Shown here: in pieces, positions 7,265-15,672 of the stretch
Layout of the letters: the number at the start of each line of letters is the position of its first letter
Numbering within the stretch: position 1 is the first letter of the stretch
NCBI RefSeq assembly: GCF_034470605.1
Contig: NZ_JARGYT010000020.1
Location: 1-18,183, forward strand
Origin: Cyrtobacter comes
GTDB taxonomy: Bacteria > Pseudomonadota > Alphaproteobacteria > Rickettsiales > Midichloriaceae
DNA: 18,183 bases
Reading direction: 5' to 3'
Translations under genes and position numbers: made by a program
Notes under the pieces: model-generated
Database searches by the model: none
Told to the model about the DNA's origin: nothing
What the model saw: the letters and a program-made list of their open reading frames with translations, nothing else

Positions 7265-8182
7265 ATGGATAATAATCAAATATTGGAATTAGATAAGAGT
7301 AAGACATTAAGGCCAACTGTTGAGGCGTTGGAGGAGATTTTATATAAACCAATTAATGTACTTGATCATGGCTTTATAAGGGTTATTGATTATATGGGTG
7401 ATGATAGCGCTATAGTGCAAGCAGCAAGGGTTTCGTATGGAAAAGGCACAAAAAAGATGAGTCAGGATAAGGGGCTTATAAATTATCTAATGAAGCATGC
7501 TCATACAACGCCTTTTGAGATGTGCGAAATTAAATTACACGTTAAGCTTCCTATATTTGTGGCGCGGCAGTGGGTAAGGCATAGAACGGCTAATATTAAT
7601 GAATATTCTGCTAGATATTCAATTCTTGATAAGGAATTCTATATTCCTTCTGCTGACCAGATTTCTTATCAATCTATTTCTAATAAACAAGGTAGGGGAG
7701 AGGTTTTAGATCACGAAGACTCTCAAAAGATTTTAGATATGTTAAGGCAAGATGCTGAGCGCTGTTATGAAAATTATGCATATATGCTTAATATAGATGA
7801 AGAAACGGGGGAAGTATTAGATGAATCTAGGAACGGTGTTGCAAGGGAGCTTGCAAGGATGAATTTAACATTAAATTATTATACACAATGGTATTGGAAG
7901 ATAGATCTGCATAACTTAATGCATTTTTTAAAATTGAGATCTCATCATCATGCTCAATATGAAATTAGGGTATATGCTGAAAAGATGCTAGAAATACTAA
8001 AGCGTTGGGTACCGTGTGTGTATGATGCGTTTATTAATTATTCGAGTGGTTCATTTAATTTATCTAAAACTGCAATAAAAGTTATACATGATAGATTATC
8101 AGGGGTTCATATTTCAAAAGAGAATAGTGGGCTTTCTGCCAGGGAATGGGATGAACTGAAAGGGATTTTTCCAAATTTATGA
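7265..8182 (+). CDS. thyX: Flavin-dependent thymidylate synthase
   Basis: Makes dTMP from dUMP using FAD, NADPH and methylene-tetrahydrofolate. The ThyX signature RHR-x7-S is visible as RHRTANINEYS (residues 105-115), followed by ARYS. The N-terminal VQAARVSYGKG, the KHAHTTPFE motif (78-85) and the C-terminal LNYYTQWYWKIDLHNLMHFL with LRSHHHAQYEIR also fit. At 305 residues it is of typical alphaproteobacterial length. No thyA is seen in the window. The ATG is one base after the ftsB-like stop, and the stop overlaps the glpX start by 4 bp (ATGA), a sign of translational coupling. Confidence 0.96.
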   Translation: MDNNQILELDKSKTLRPTVEALEEILYKPINVLDHGFIRVIDYMGDDSAIVQAARVSYGKGTKKMSQDKGLINYLMKHAHTTPFEMCEIKLHVKLPIFVARQWVRHRTANINEYSARYSILDKEFYIPSADQISYQSISNKQGRGEVLDHEDSQKILDMLRQDAERCYENYAYMLNIDEETGEVLDESRNGVARELARMNLTLNYYTQWYWKIDLHNLMHFLKLRSHHHAQYEIRVYAEKMLEILKRWVPCVYDAFINYSSGSFNLSKTAIKVIHDRLSGVHISKENSGLSAREWDELKGIFPNL

Positions 8183-9045
8183 ATAATATTGATATTTTTG
8201 AAAGCACAGCACTATTTTGTACAACAAGTGGGGCTGGTGCGGCTTATGAATTTGCTGGTCTTGGTGATGAAAATGCGGCAGATAAGGCGGCTGTTGATTC
8301 TATTCGTTCTGTTTTGAGCATGCAGTCATATCTAAGAGCCCATATAGTAATAGGTGAGGGGGAGAGGGATAAAGCTCCTATGCTATATAGAGGTGAAATT
8401 CTTGGTAGTGGTGGTATTGAGGTTGATATTGCTGTTGATCCTTTAGAATGTACTACATCATGTTCTAAATTTTTAGATGGTGCACTTTCTGTTGTTGCAA
8501 TTTCTGAAAGTGGTGGATTGCTGGAGTCTCCAGATGTATATATGGAAAAGATTGCATATAGTTCTAATTTACCTTCAGGTATCTTATCAATAGAAAATAG
8601 TTGTACAGAAAATATAAAACTGTTAGCTGCAGTTAAGGGGTGTTTGCCTTCAGAGCTTAAGGTGATGGTTTTAAATAGGGAAAGGCATAAAGGAATTATA
8701 AAAGAGTTAAGGTCATTAAATGTACGGGTAATACTAATAGAAAATGGTGATTTAGTGGGTGTAATAAGGGCGGCGTTGGGTGAGATTGATCTTTACATAG
8801 GTACTGGAGGTGCACCAGAAGGTGTTTTAGCGGCTGTTGCTATTTCTTGCATGAAAGGTAATAGAAATTTTTATTGTAAGTTACAGGGTCGTATTATGGG
8901 TGTTGACGAGATTGTCAAAAAGCCGTCTGTTCTTTCTATGACTGCGGTGACTGATTGTTGGGGTCTAAGGGGTTTTGAGAAAAATATGTGCCAAAGCGTT
9001 ATATTTACGCCGAGTTGCGTAAAAAGAGTTAAATCCATATGTTGA
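8179..9045 (+). CDS. glpX: Class II fructose-1,6-bisphosphatase
   Basis: Hydrolyses fructose-1,6-bisphosphate, the irreversible step of gluconeogenesis. Seen in order are GDENAADKAAVDSIR (29-43), GEGERDKAPMLYRGE (59-73), VDPLECTTSCSK (86-97) and GTGGAPEGVLAAVA (208-221). The acidic metal and substrate residues (D30, E60, D87, E90, E214) all seem present. The family's usual Gly after DPxE (DPLEGTT) is Cys here (C91), which is unusual. At 288 residues it is a little shorter than the common 310-330, mostly at the C-terminus. It overlaps thyX by 4 bp and recO by 7 bp, so the three are surely co-expressed. Confidence 0.9.
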   Translation: MNNIDIFESTALFCTTSGAGAAYEFAGLGDENAADKAAVDSIRSVLSMQSYLRAHIVIGEGERDKAPMLYRGEILGSGGIEVDIAVDPLECTTSCSKFLDGALSVVAISESGGLLESPDVYMEKIAYSSNLPSGILSIENSCTENIKLLAAVKGCLPSELKVMVLNRERHKGIIKELRSLNVRVILIENGDLVGVIRAALGEIDLYIGTGGAPEGVLAAVAISCMKGNRNFYCKLQGRIMGVDEIVKKPSVLSMTAVTDCWGLRGFEKNMCQSVIFTPSCVKRVKSIC

Positions 9046-9737
9046 TAGAAGATGATGGAATAGTAATCTCTTTTAGAGAATTCCAAGAATCATTTTTGCT
9101 TGTAAAGTGTTTGTTGGCAAAGCACGGTGTTGTTGCTGGGCTTATGAGGAGAAGGGCTTTTAATGCTCATATTGGGAATTTTGTGAATGTAAAATGGAAG
9201 GCTAGGTTGCAACAGCAGCTTGGTACATATACATTTGATGTATATTTTGATGCTACTTGCCATTTATATCTAAACCCACTCAAAACAGCACTGATTGCCT
9301 CAGCTATAGATATGGTTTCATTAATATTGCAAGAACATGAGCCGCATCCATGTATCTATATAGTGCTTAAGAAGCTTATTAATTCTATGTCTTTTGAAAA
9401 TAGAGCGGATTTTCTCCAAATTTATTTGGAATTTGAAAAGCAGCTATTATCTAGTGCGGGGTTTGGGCTTGATTTAGGGCGATGTGCTGTTACGGGGGCG
9501 GTGGATAATCTTGCATATATATCTCCAAGGTCTGGAAGGGCCGTGACAAAGGATGTTGGTAGTAAATATAGCAATGTATTGATCCCAATGCCTAAACCTC
9601 CTTCTAAACTTGAGGATTTTCTAGAATGGTTTGAGGTATTAGGTGCATTTTTAAAGCAATTATTTTCCTTCTTTAATACAGAGATTCCACATAGTAGAAG
9701 GTCACTCAACTTTATATTGAGCGAATTATGTAAATAG
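9039..9737 (+). CDS. recO: DNA repair protein RecO
   Basis: Recombination mediator that helps load RecA on SSB-coated gaps with RecR/RecF. The N-terminal OB-fold reads DDGIVISFREFQES...LLAKHGVVAGLMRR, then GNFVNVKWKARLQQQLGTY, the usual RecO core. The helical C-terminal domain includes FGLDLGRCAVTGAVDNLAYI and SPRSGRAVTKDVG, matching the alphaproteobacterial pattern CAxTG...LAYVSPxSGRAV. The 232 residues are normal. The four-Cys zinc site found in some RecO proteins is not present. Start ATG 9039 overlaps the glpX 3' end by 7 bp. A 39-bp gap follows before the large unknown gene. Confidence 0.9.
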   Translation: MLIEDDGIVISFREFQESFLLVKCLLAKHGVVAGLMRRRAFNAHIGNFVNVKWKARLQQQLGTYTFDVYFDATCHLYLNPLKTALIASAIDMVSLILQEHEPHPCIYIVLKKLINSMSFENRADFLQIYLEFEKQLLSSAGFGLDLGRCAVTGAVDNLAYISPRSGRAVTKDVGSKYSNVLIPMPKPPSKLEDFLEWFEVLGAFLKQLFSFFNTEIPHSRRSLNFILSELCK

Positions 9738-9776
9738 GTCATACTAGTAAATAGTCTTAGTGCTAATTTATTTTAG

Positions 9777-12700
9777 ATGTCGTTAGAGCTTACTTCAGAT
9801 AATATTTCTAAAATAAGATCTGAGTATAAATGGAAATTAAAGTGGGAGATAGAATATAATAGGGGCGGTACTAAAAGTTATAGTTGGGCTGAATTCGTAT
9901 CTGCGAGATATAATATTACAAAAAAAAATTTTAAAAAAATATCTGATGTTGTAATAGCTCTAGATACAGAAAATTCTAGATCGTTAAATGAGCTTTTAGA
10001 CAGAATCTCTAGTAACTTTCGTCAATTAGATATAGAGAAGGATTTACCTGATAATTTAAAGAGAGATCTTTATGCGTTAATTGAAAAATGTGCTGATCTA
10101 GACTTTTTAAAAGATGAATCTGTTTTAAAAACATTAGAGGATAGAAATTCCCTTATAAGGGAATTAGAGCCATATATAATGGTTTGTATTAATCAAATTA
10201 TTATAGATGAGCTAACTATCAAAGTTGCTAGAGATGTGGCGGATCATTGGATAGGTGAAAAGTACAGCGAAGTTAGTATAGATACGGATGTTATAGAGCG
10301 CAGCGTACGCAATGAATTATCTTTCCCAAATATAAATTTTAATATTGTTGCAACATTAAAATATGCCCTACTTGATCATGATAAGGCAAATTTATGTAAA
10401 ACTCTTAATACCTTTCAAGGTTTTTTTTATCAATTAATAAATAGGGTTTATATAGGATTGCACTCTCTTGATGTTTCTGTGTACATAGTTTCTTGTATCA
10501 AGACCATTAGTAGCAATTTACCTCTGTTTGAAAAGAGGAGTAAAATCAGAAAAGATTCAATTAAGTTATTCTCAAATATCATTAAGAGCAATATAATTAA
10601 ATCTGAATTAGTAACCAGATTTATTGCTGAGATTTTAAAAAGTGCTAGCCTCTCTAAAGAATTTATAACTAGTTTTCAGGAATACATATCACTATTTTTA
10701 TCAGGTGTTCTAAGCAATATTGAAAAATTAATAACAGAAACTCACTATATAATTTTCTTAAATATTATAAGAGATATTTCAATTTTAAAAATTAGCTTAT
10801 CTTTTGTTGATAAAAGTAGAGCGGATATTATACGTTTAATGAGGCATTTAAGTGAAAATATTTCTCCTTTTAAAACATTTTTAGAAAAAGTGAATGTCTC
10901 AAAGGAAGAATTTATTCAGATTTGTGATTGTGTATTATCAATTTTAATAAAAGCAACCAGGCTACATATAATGTCTTTATTAGAGAAGAGTATTCCATTT
11001 GATAGGCAATTTGAATCTATTATAAAAATTTCACGTCAATTAACAACTGCTAATATTGATTTAATACGTACTTTTTTAAAAACTTTAGATATTTTTTCTA
11101 ATGTATCTATAGCGTATTTAATAATTTTAGAAGAGAAAAATATTAAAGATCTTGCGAGTTTTATTATTAATATCTTCTTTAGGAATTTGCGGGATACGGA
11201 AACACATGTGCAAGCTAAGAATTTTATTAGAGATGTTATCTTTAGTATGATTGATATACTAAAGATATGTCTTTCCAATATCACAATTTCTATTTTTTTT
11301 AATTCATTTAAAGGTTTTTTATATCTTTTTCGCAGCCCAGAACAGCTGTTTAAATTAAAATTTTTAGAAACTGCTATAATAGCAAATATTACGGATATAG
11401 CCGTTCTTTTATTTATTAAAAGAGATGATAATATTCTAAAAATCATAGACTCGTTTAATAAATTGTGTCTAGAATTAAAAAAAAATAAAGAATTATTTAT
11501 AGATTTTTTATCTGGTTCTTCTGATGTTTATTTGAAAAATTCTTTTCCTATTATAATTGATGTGTTAATCAAAATTATAAAGGACCATTTTTTATTAGAG
11601 AAAACTGAAATATCTTCTGTTTTAAAAAAAGATAAGATGCTCATAGAGCTTCTATCGAAAATTGATCTTTCTAATATTATTAAGCAACATAGGCAGAACA
11701 TTAAAGAACTTTTTTTAAGTGTTGCAAATTCATACCAAGATCTAACTTCTATAGATAATTTTCAGAATTTTCTTCATGAGGTAGTGCCCATAGTTCTAGA
11801 TATTATAGAAATTTTAACAGATGAGGGGTTGCTACGGGTAATAGGAGAATTATGTTATAATATTCAAGATAATGTAGATAATAATAAAAATTATTTGGCT
11901 CTTTTTTTAAAAAAAATCAGAGAAAATGGTCGATTTAATAGCTTATATATAGAAAAAATTATTCCTTTATTAAATAAGTATGAATTTTTCATAATAAAGT
12001 TGATTAATCATGCTATAGGTGATGAATCTGATATTTTTATAAATGCAAAAAATTTTCTAAATCTTGTAAAATCTCCAACTACTATAGCAAAATTATTTGA
12101 AGTATATGGAGTATATAGGGATAATAAAAGTATTTTTAGATTGTTTTATACGATCTTTAGATCTGGTCAAGAAATGAGATCAATATTATTTAAATTTATA
12201 AAGGATAAGATTATTATAGCATGTAATATAGATTTAATTCCTGGTTTTATAAAAAGATTTTTCTTTCAAGATAAAATGATATCTTATTTGGATAAGATAT
12301 TACACAAAATTGATTATTATACTGATATTAATAAAGAAAATTCATTAGTTAAAAATTTTATTAATGAGAAAAATTATTCAAAGCTTTACATTGCTAATTT
12401 ATCTCTTTTAAAGGCTAAGATCAGTAATTTTAATTTCGAATTTGCTATATTTCGTGATATTCAGTTCCTGGGTTGTGAGATATCGAATACTAATTTTTCT
12501 AATTTAGAAATAAGAGAAAATGTTGGGTTTGCTAACTCTAAGATAGATGTTTTTTCACTGAAAACTTTGATTTTAGCAATAAATAAAATGCATGTTCCTC
12601 ATGTAGATATTAGTGGCGTTACACTTTTATTTCCTATCCATGAGAAGCAGAAAAAAGATTTGAATTTATTATATAAGGATCAAATTGGAAAAGAGATTAT

Positions 12701-13295
12701 ATTAAATACCATAAAAAAGCATCTTGCTTTATATCTCGCCCCACAAGGTAATAAGAAGGCAATATTGTTAAATATAGATAATGTATTATCAAATGTGCAG
12801 CCTTCAGATTTTTTGAATACATTATCAAAATTTTCACAAAAGGAATTAGATCGCCTCCTTTTTCTTTTATCTAAAGATGATTTTAAAGTTCAAGCAGTTG
12901 CTGATTTTATATATAAGGAGCCTAATTCTTTAGGTGAGGTCAGAGATAATATCAAATCCATTCTTGGGTTTATAGATAAATCTGAAACCAGTAACGAAAA
13001 AATATTGGAAGCTCTTTTAAATGATAAAGCTCAAAATGCGTTATTAAAGATTTTCATAAGCTACACGTATGAAGAGGATAAAAAGCAAATAATAGAGAGA
13101 AATTTTATTGATCTTTTATCAAATAAAGAAGGACTAGAGCTATTTGCTAGTTTTTTAAATGTTATGATTCAGCATAGTGAAATTAATATAGATAGGGTAT
13201 TGCCGATACTTTCTCTTACTGATCATAAAAGAATGAGATTTGAAATGAATAAGATTATTATGATGAATTATAGAGATAAAGGGCGCTTGATATAA
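9777..13295 (+). CDS. Large unidentified helical protein with a pentapeptide-repeat block, 1172 residues
   Basis: I do not recognise this as a known family. It is one long unbroken frame, rich in Ile, Leu, Lys, Asn and Asp, poor in Gly, Pro and Trp, and visibly more AT-rich than the genes on either side. Nearly all of it looks like amphipathic helices of 15-25 residues, as in HEAT/ARM-like solenoids. I see no signal peptide, and hydrophobic stretches are interrupted by charges, so a soluble cytoplasmic or secreted protein is more likely than a membrane one. Residues about 870-922 (nucleotides about 12384-12542) switch to a five-residue rhythm typical of pentapeptide repeats (AKISN FNFEF AIFRD, then CEISN TNFSN LEIRE). 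Helical sequence then resumes to the end. It may ride on the recO transcript (39-bp gap). A role as a secreted effector is possible, but nothing in the sequence proves it. Confidence 0.85.
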   Translation: MSLELTSDNISKIRSEYKWKLKWEIEYNRGGTKSYSWAEFVSARYNITKKNFKKISDVVIALDTENSRSLNELLDRISSNFRQLDIEKDLPDNLKRDLYALIEKCADLDFLKDESVLKTLEDRNSLIRELEPYIMVCINQIIIDELTIKVARDVADHWIGEKYSEVSIDTDVIERSVRNELSFPNINFNIVATLKYALLDHDKANLCKTLNTFQGFFYQLINRVYIGLHSLDVSVYIVSCIKTISSNLPLFEKRSKIRKDSIKLFSNIIKSNIIKSELVTRFIAEILKSASLSKEFITSFQEYISLFLSGVLSNIEKLITETHYIIFLNIIRDISILKISLSFVDKSRADIIRLMRHLSENISPFKTFLEKVNVSKEEFIQICDCVLSILIKATRLHIMSLLEKSIPFDRQFESIIKISRQLTTANIDLIRTFLKTLDIFSNVSIAYLIILEEKNIKDLASFIINIFFRNLRDTETHVQAKNFIRDVIFSMIDILKICLSNITISIFFNSFKGFLYLFRSPEQLFKLKFLETAIIANITDIAVLLFIKRDDNILKIIDSFNKLCLELKKNKELFIDFLSGSSDVYLKNSFPIIIDVLIKIIKDHFLLEKTEISSVLKKDKMLIELLSKIDLSNIIKQHRQNIKELFLSVANSYQDLTSIDNFQNFLHEVVPIVLDIIEILTDEGLLRVIGELCYNIQDNVDNNKNYLALFLKKIRENGRFNSLYIEKIIPLLNKYEFFIIKLINHAIGDESDIFINAKNFLNLVKSPTTIAKLFEVYGVYRDNKSIFRLFYTIFRSGQEMRSILFKFIKDKIIIACNIDLIPGFIKRFFFQDKMISYLDKILHKIDYYTDINKENSLVKNFINEKNYSKLYIANLSLLKAKISNFNFEFAIFRDIQFLGCEISNTNFSNLEIRENVGFANSKIDVFSLKTLILAINKMHVPHVDISGVTLLFPIHEKQKKDLNLLYKDQIGKEIILNTIKKHLALYLAPQGNKKAILLNIDNVLSNVQPSDFLNTLSKFSQKELDRLLFLLSKDDFKVQAVADFIYKEPNSLGEVRDNIKSILGFIDKSETSNEKILEALLNDKAQNALLKIFISYTYEEDKKQIIERNFIDLLSNKEGLELFASFLNVMIQHSEINIDRVLPILSLTDHKRMRFEMNKIIMMNYRDKGRLI

Positions 13296-13712
13296 ATTTG
13301 AGATATTAGTTTATATCCAAGATAGCAAATTAGATTTTTCTGCAAATTTAAAGTTCAAAAGGTGATCTGCCAACAATAATTCTTCAAAACAAAATGAAAA
13401 CTCTGAATAAAAATAAAGCGACTTAAAAAAGAAGAGCGTTAAGTATCAAAAAATAGTTTAAGTGCCTGGTAATATACACGAATAAATTGGGCATAAAACA
13501 AAAGCACTCTAGTGTGCAATTTGCAGATTATTATTGAGAATAACTCACAAAAATCATAAACTAGCAACAAACCCCGCATCCTATCATGGCAATAATAAGG
13601 GGAGGTTTCATAAAAAAGTTAAAGATCTGAATCAATGGACGAATATATCATCCTGCTCATAGGATAATGGCACCAATATAATAAGCAATTTTTATTTCTT
13701 TATTAATATAGT
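13296..13712. other. Intergenic stretch between converging genes, with a possible coding remnant
   Basis: These 417 bases separate the convergent 1172-residue gene and map. On the minus strand, positions 13445 down to 13311 are open for 44 codons and give protein-like sequence (FCFEELLLADHLLNFKFAEK, then SNLLSWI and stop) but have no ATG, so this may be the tail of a lost gene. Hairpins possible here include 13650-13665 (ATCCT/AGGAT), a near-palindrome at 13504-13517, and an AAACC...GGTTT pairing across about 13568-13609. None has a clear T run. No tRNA is visible. Confidence 0.4.
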
Positions 13713-13720
13713 TTAATTGC
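13687..13720 (-). terminator. Possible AT-rich stem-loop at the 3' end of map
   Basis: AGCAATT and AATTGCT pair across a 24-base AT-rich loop around the map stop codon at 13713-13715. On the minus strand the left arm is followed by more A/T. The stem is weak and the loop long, so this is a low-confidence terminator candidate. Confidence 0.2.
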
Positions 13721-14483
13721 TAGTAAATATTTCAAACCCTGTTTCGGTCACTCCTACCGTATGTTCAAACTGTGCTGATAATGATTTATCCCTAGTAACA
13801 ACTGTCCAACCATCACTTAATAGCTTTGTTTCATGCTTGCCCATATTTATCATGGGTTCTACAGTAAAAAACATTCCAGGCTCTAAGGTTATGGAATAAT
13901 TTGGGTGATAATAGTGTAGTACATTAGGCTCTGCATGAAATTTTCTTCCTATACCGTGCCCACAATAATCTCTCACTACAGAAAATTTTAACCTCTCTGC
14001 GTGGTTTTGTATAACTCTTCCAATTTCATTTAGCTCTAAGCCAGGCCTAATCTTCTCTATGCCTAACATCATACATTCATATGCGGTTGATACAAGCTTT
14101 ATAGTCATATTATTACAATGCGATTTACCGCCTACAAAAAATGTTCTACTACTATCACCGTGCCATCCATCTACTATTACTGTGATATCCACATTTATTA
14201 TATCGCCAACTTTTAAGATTTTATCAGAAGGTATCCCATGGCAAACAACATGATTTACAGATGTGCAGATAGATTTTGGAAAACCATTGTAATTTAATGG
14301 GGCGGGAATAGCATTATTCTCTATGATCATTTTATGGCATAATTCGTTTATATAATTGGTTGTAATACCGGGTTCTATAATTTGTTCAGCAAAATCAAGA
14401 AGATCAGCCGCTAATTTGCCAGCCTTTCTCATTTTTGAAAAATCTTCTTGTTTGTGTTTTACTATTATATGTTGACTAATCAT
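13713..14483 (-). CDS. map: Type I methionine aminopeptidase
   Basis: Removes the N-terminal Met from nascent proteins. All metal ligands of the pita-bread fold can be seen: D99 (INVDIT), D110 (WHGDSSRTF), H176 (YCGHGIGR), E209 (FTVEPM) and E240 (QFEHTV). The substrate-side H82 is in VVCHGIP. At 256 residues it is the usual length for the short bacterial form, with no N-terminal extension. The start ATG 14483 has the clearest ribosome-binding site in the window (AGAGGAG, 5 bases before the ATG). It is the only clear housekeeping gene on the minus strand, convergent with the large unknown gene and divergent from the coq9-like gene 42 bp away. Confidence 0.96.
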   Translation of the reverse strand: MISQHIIVKHKQEDFSKMRKAGKLAADLLDFAEQIIEPGITTNYINELCHKMIIENNAIPAPLNYNGFPKSICTSVNHVVCHGIPSDKILKVGDIINVDITVIVDGWHGDSSRTFFVGGKSHCNNMTIKLVSTAYECMMLGIEKIRPGLELNEIGRVIQNHAERLKFSVVRDYCGHGIGRKFHAEPNVLHYYHPNYSITLEPGMFFTVEPMINMGKHETKLLSDGWTVVTRDKSLSAQFEHTVGVTETGFEIFTSN

Positions 14484-14488
14484 TATTG

Positions 14489-14493
14489 CTCCT
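14489..14493 (-). promoter_or_regulatory. Strong ribosome-binding site of map
   Basis: AGGAG on the minus strand (part of AGAGGAG), five bases upstream of the ATG at 14483. It fixes the start codon and contrasts with the weak or absent sites of most genes here. Confidence 0.75.
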
Positions 14494-14525
14494 CTTATCT
14501 TATATTAAAACTTAGTTTGGTATTT

Positions 14526-15119
14526 ATGTGCGTCCAAAATAACCAATCTTTTCTCAAGAGCAAGATACTTGATCATGCTAAAGTTAAGGTTTTGGAATCT
14601 GGTTGGCTGGATGATATTCCGGAAACCTGCTCTGTTCAGGCTGGTTTAGATAAATCAATTGGTAGAATTTTATTTCCAGCGGGGACGGTTGATATTATAG
14701 GATTCTTCTTGTATTCTCTCGATTACCAAATGTTGGAGTCTTATAAATTATATGATAGCTCCAATCTTAGAACTCATGAAAAAATCAAGCTGTGCTTAAG
14801 CATAATTTTCAAGCTTATGTTGGAAAATAAGATATTGTTTCGTGCAACATTTAAGAAATTACTAAGTACATCGTGTTACCTTACTGGCATTAGGTATTTA
14901 TGGCGGACTGTAGATTTGATCTGGAGCGAAGCCGGCGTTGATACATCTACTGATTTTAATTTTTATACCAAGAGGTCCCTATTAGCCGGGATCTATACTT
15001 CAATTGCGCTCAAATTACTTTACTCTAGAAATGAGCAAGATGTTGATGCATTGATCGATCGTGGAATTGAACTTTCCTCCGTAATAAAAAATTTCAAAGC
15101 AAAATTCTTTTTTAGTTAA
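14526..15119 (+). CDS. COQ9 family protein (ubiquinone biosynthesis)
   Basis: A lipid-binding TetR-fold-like protein of the COQ9 family, thought to present ubiquinone intermediates to the hydroxylase COQ7. The C-terminal family block is clear: RYLWRTVDLIWSEAGVD, then TSTDFNFYTKRSLLAGIYTS, then a DALIDRGIE segment. The N-terminal half has LESGWLDD and AGLDKSIGRILFPAG, the W...A...FP pattern of the family. I place the start at ATG 14526 (197 residues). The frame is open further upstream to 14448, but that would overlap the map coding region and its ribosome-binding site on the other strand and adds no family-like sequence. It ends 2 bp before the dciA-like gene. Confidence 0.85.
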   Translation: MCVQNNQSFLKSKILDHAKVKVLESGWLDDIPETCSVQAGLDKSIGRILFPAGTVDIIGFFLYSLDYQMLESYKLYDSSNLRTHEKIKLCLSIIFKLMLENKILFRATFKKLLSTSCYLTGIRYLWRTVDLIWSEAGVDTSTDFNFYTKRSLLAGIYTSIALKLLYSRNEQDVDALIDRGIELSSVIKNFKAKFFFS

Positions 15120-15121
15120 AT

Positions 15122-15427
15122 ATGTTTAAACATGTTGCTGAATATGTTGATAAATTTGTTTCAGAACATTGCTTAAGAAATGGTTCTATTTTTGAGAAAC
15201 TTGTATTTCATTGGGAAAAAATTGTTGGCGCTGATATTGGAAAGCTTTGCTTTCCTGTCAAATTAGTTTTTTCTAAATTGGATGCCAAGCTCATTTTGGG
15301 CGTAAGAAATAGTGGCTTCATACTTAAGGTTAAGATGTCTGAATCAATGATAAAAACTAATATAGCTTCATATTTAGGTCGTAACCTTGTCTCATCTATA
15401 AATGTTGTAGTTGTAAAACTTTCTTAA
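15122..15427 (+). CDS. DUF721 family protein, DciA-like
   Basis: A 101-residue protein with the DUF721 pattern: EKLVFHWEKIVGADIGKLCFPVKL (W, IVG, P), a strand LDAKLILGVRNSGFILKV, then a helix and IASYLGRNLVSSINVVVVKL. DUF721 proteins include DciA, the ancestral loader of the replicative helicase DnaB in bacteria without DnaC/DnaI, and that is the likely role here. It is shorter than many alphaproteobacterial forms, which carry an extra C-terminal tail. It starts 2 bp after the coq9-like gene and is co-transcribed with it. Its stop lies inside an 18-bp perfect palindrome (15419-15436). Confidence 0.75.
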   Translation: MFKHVAEYVDKFVSEHCLRNGSIFEKLVFHWEKIVGADIGKLCFPVKLVFSKLDAKLILGVRNSGFILKVKMSESMIKTNIASYLGRNLVSSINVVVVKLS

Positions 15428-15436
15428 TTAAGAAAG
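15419..15436. terminator. 18-bp perfect palindrome at the dciA-like stop codon
   Basis: CTTTCTTAATTAAGAAAG is a perfect 18-bp palindrome overlapping the TAA at 15425-15427. As RNA it gives a 7-bp stem with an AATT loop, weak in pairing energy and not followed by a T run. It could be a weak terminator or a protein-binding dyad. Confidence 0.3.
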
Positions 15437-15458
15437 AAATTGATAGTTATACACTCAA

Positions 15459-15668
15459 ATGTCTCGAATTTTTAGTTACAAGTGTTTCAAAAGGTGGATA
15501 GTTAACACGGTGCCATCTGTATTATGTACAGATGATGGTATGTATGGCAAATTTAAGATAAGGATTGGTCAGTATATCAGGCAAAAAAATATCCAATTAA
15601 AGAAGTGTGGGTTAAGAGTCCCAAATAAAGTAGCTGATAAAGGGCCTCAAATGTCAGAAATATTATAA
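15459..15668 (+). CDS. Doubtful 69-residue frame, unidentified
   Basis: An ATG-started frame between the dciA-like gene and lepA, in the same direction. The product (start MSRIFSYKCFKRW, end ADKGPQMSEIL) is basic, contains no motif I recognise and no membrane segment. No ribosome-binding site precedes it. It contains a perfect hairpin at 15514-15534 (CATCTGTA/TACAGATG, 5-base loop). It may be a small gene, a decayed piece of one, or noncoding sequence. Confidence 0.25.
   Translation: MSRIFSYKCFKRWIVNTVPSVLCTDDGMYGKFKIRIGQYIRQKNIQLKKCGLRVPNKVADKGPQMSEIL
15514..15534. repeat. Perfect 8-bp stem-loop
   Basis: CATCTGTA, loop TTATG, then TACAGATG: a perfect inverted repeat with a 5-base loop, inside the doubtful 69-codon frame. 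There is no T run after it. Confidence 0.4.
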
Positions 15669-15672
15669 AATC

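Noticed and set aside
11036..11446. 136-codon minus-strand frame inside the large unknown gene
   Set aside because: Hydrophobic-looking only because it is the complement of Asn/Lys/Ile-rich helices; the plus-strand frame is open over the whole 1172 codons.
13296..13712. Possible riboswitch or small RNA in the gap before map
   Set aside because: The stems are short, the loops long and no known riboswitch core could be recognised.
14448..14525. Upstream extension of the coq9-like gene to a TTG or ATG near 14448
   Set aside because: It would overlap the map coding region and ribosome-binding site, and the added residues do not resemble the family.
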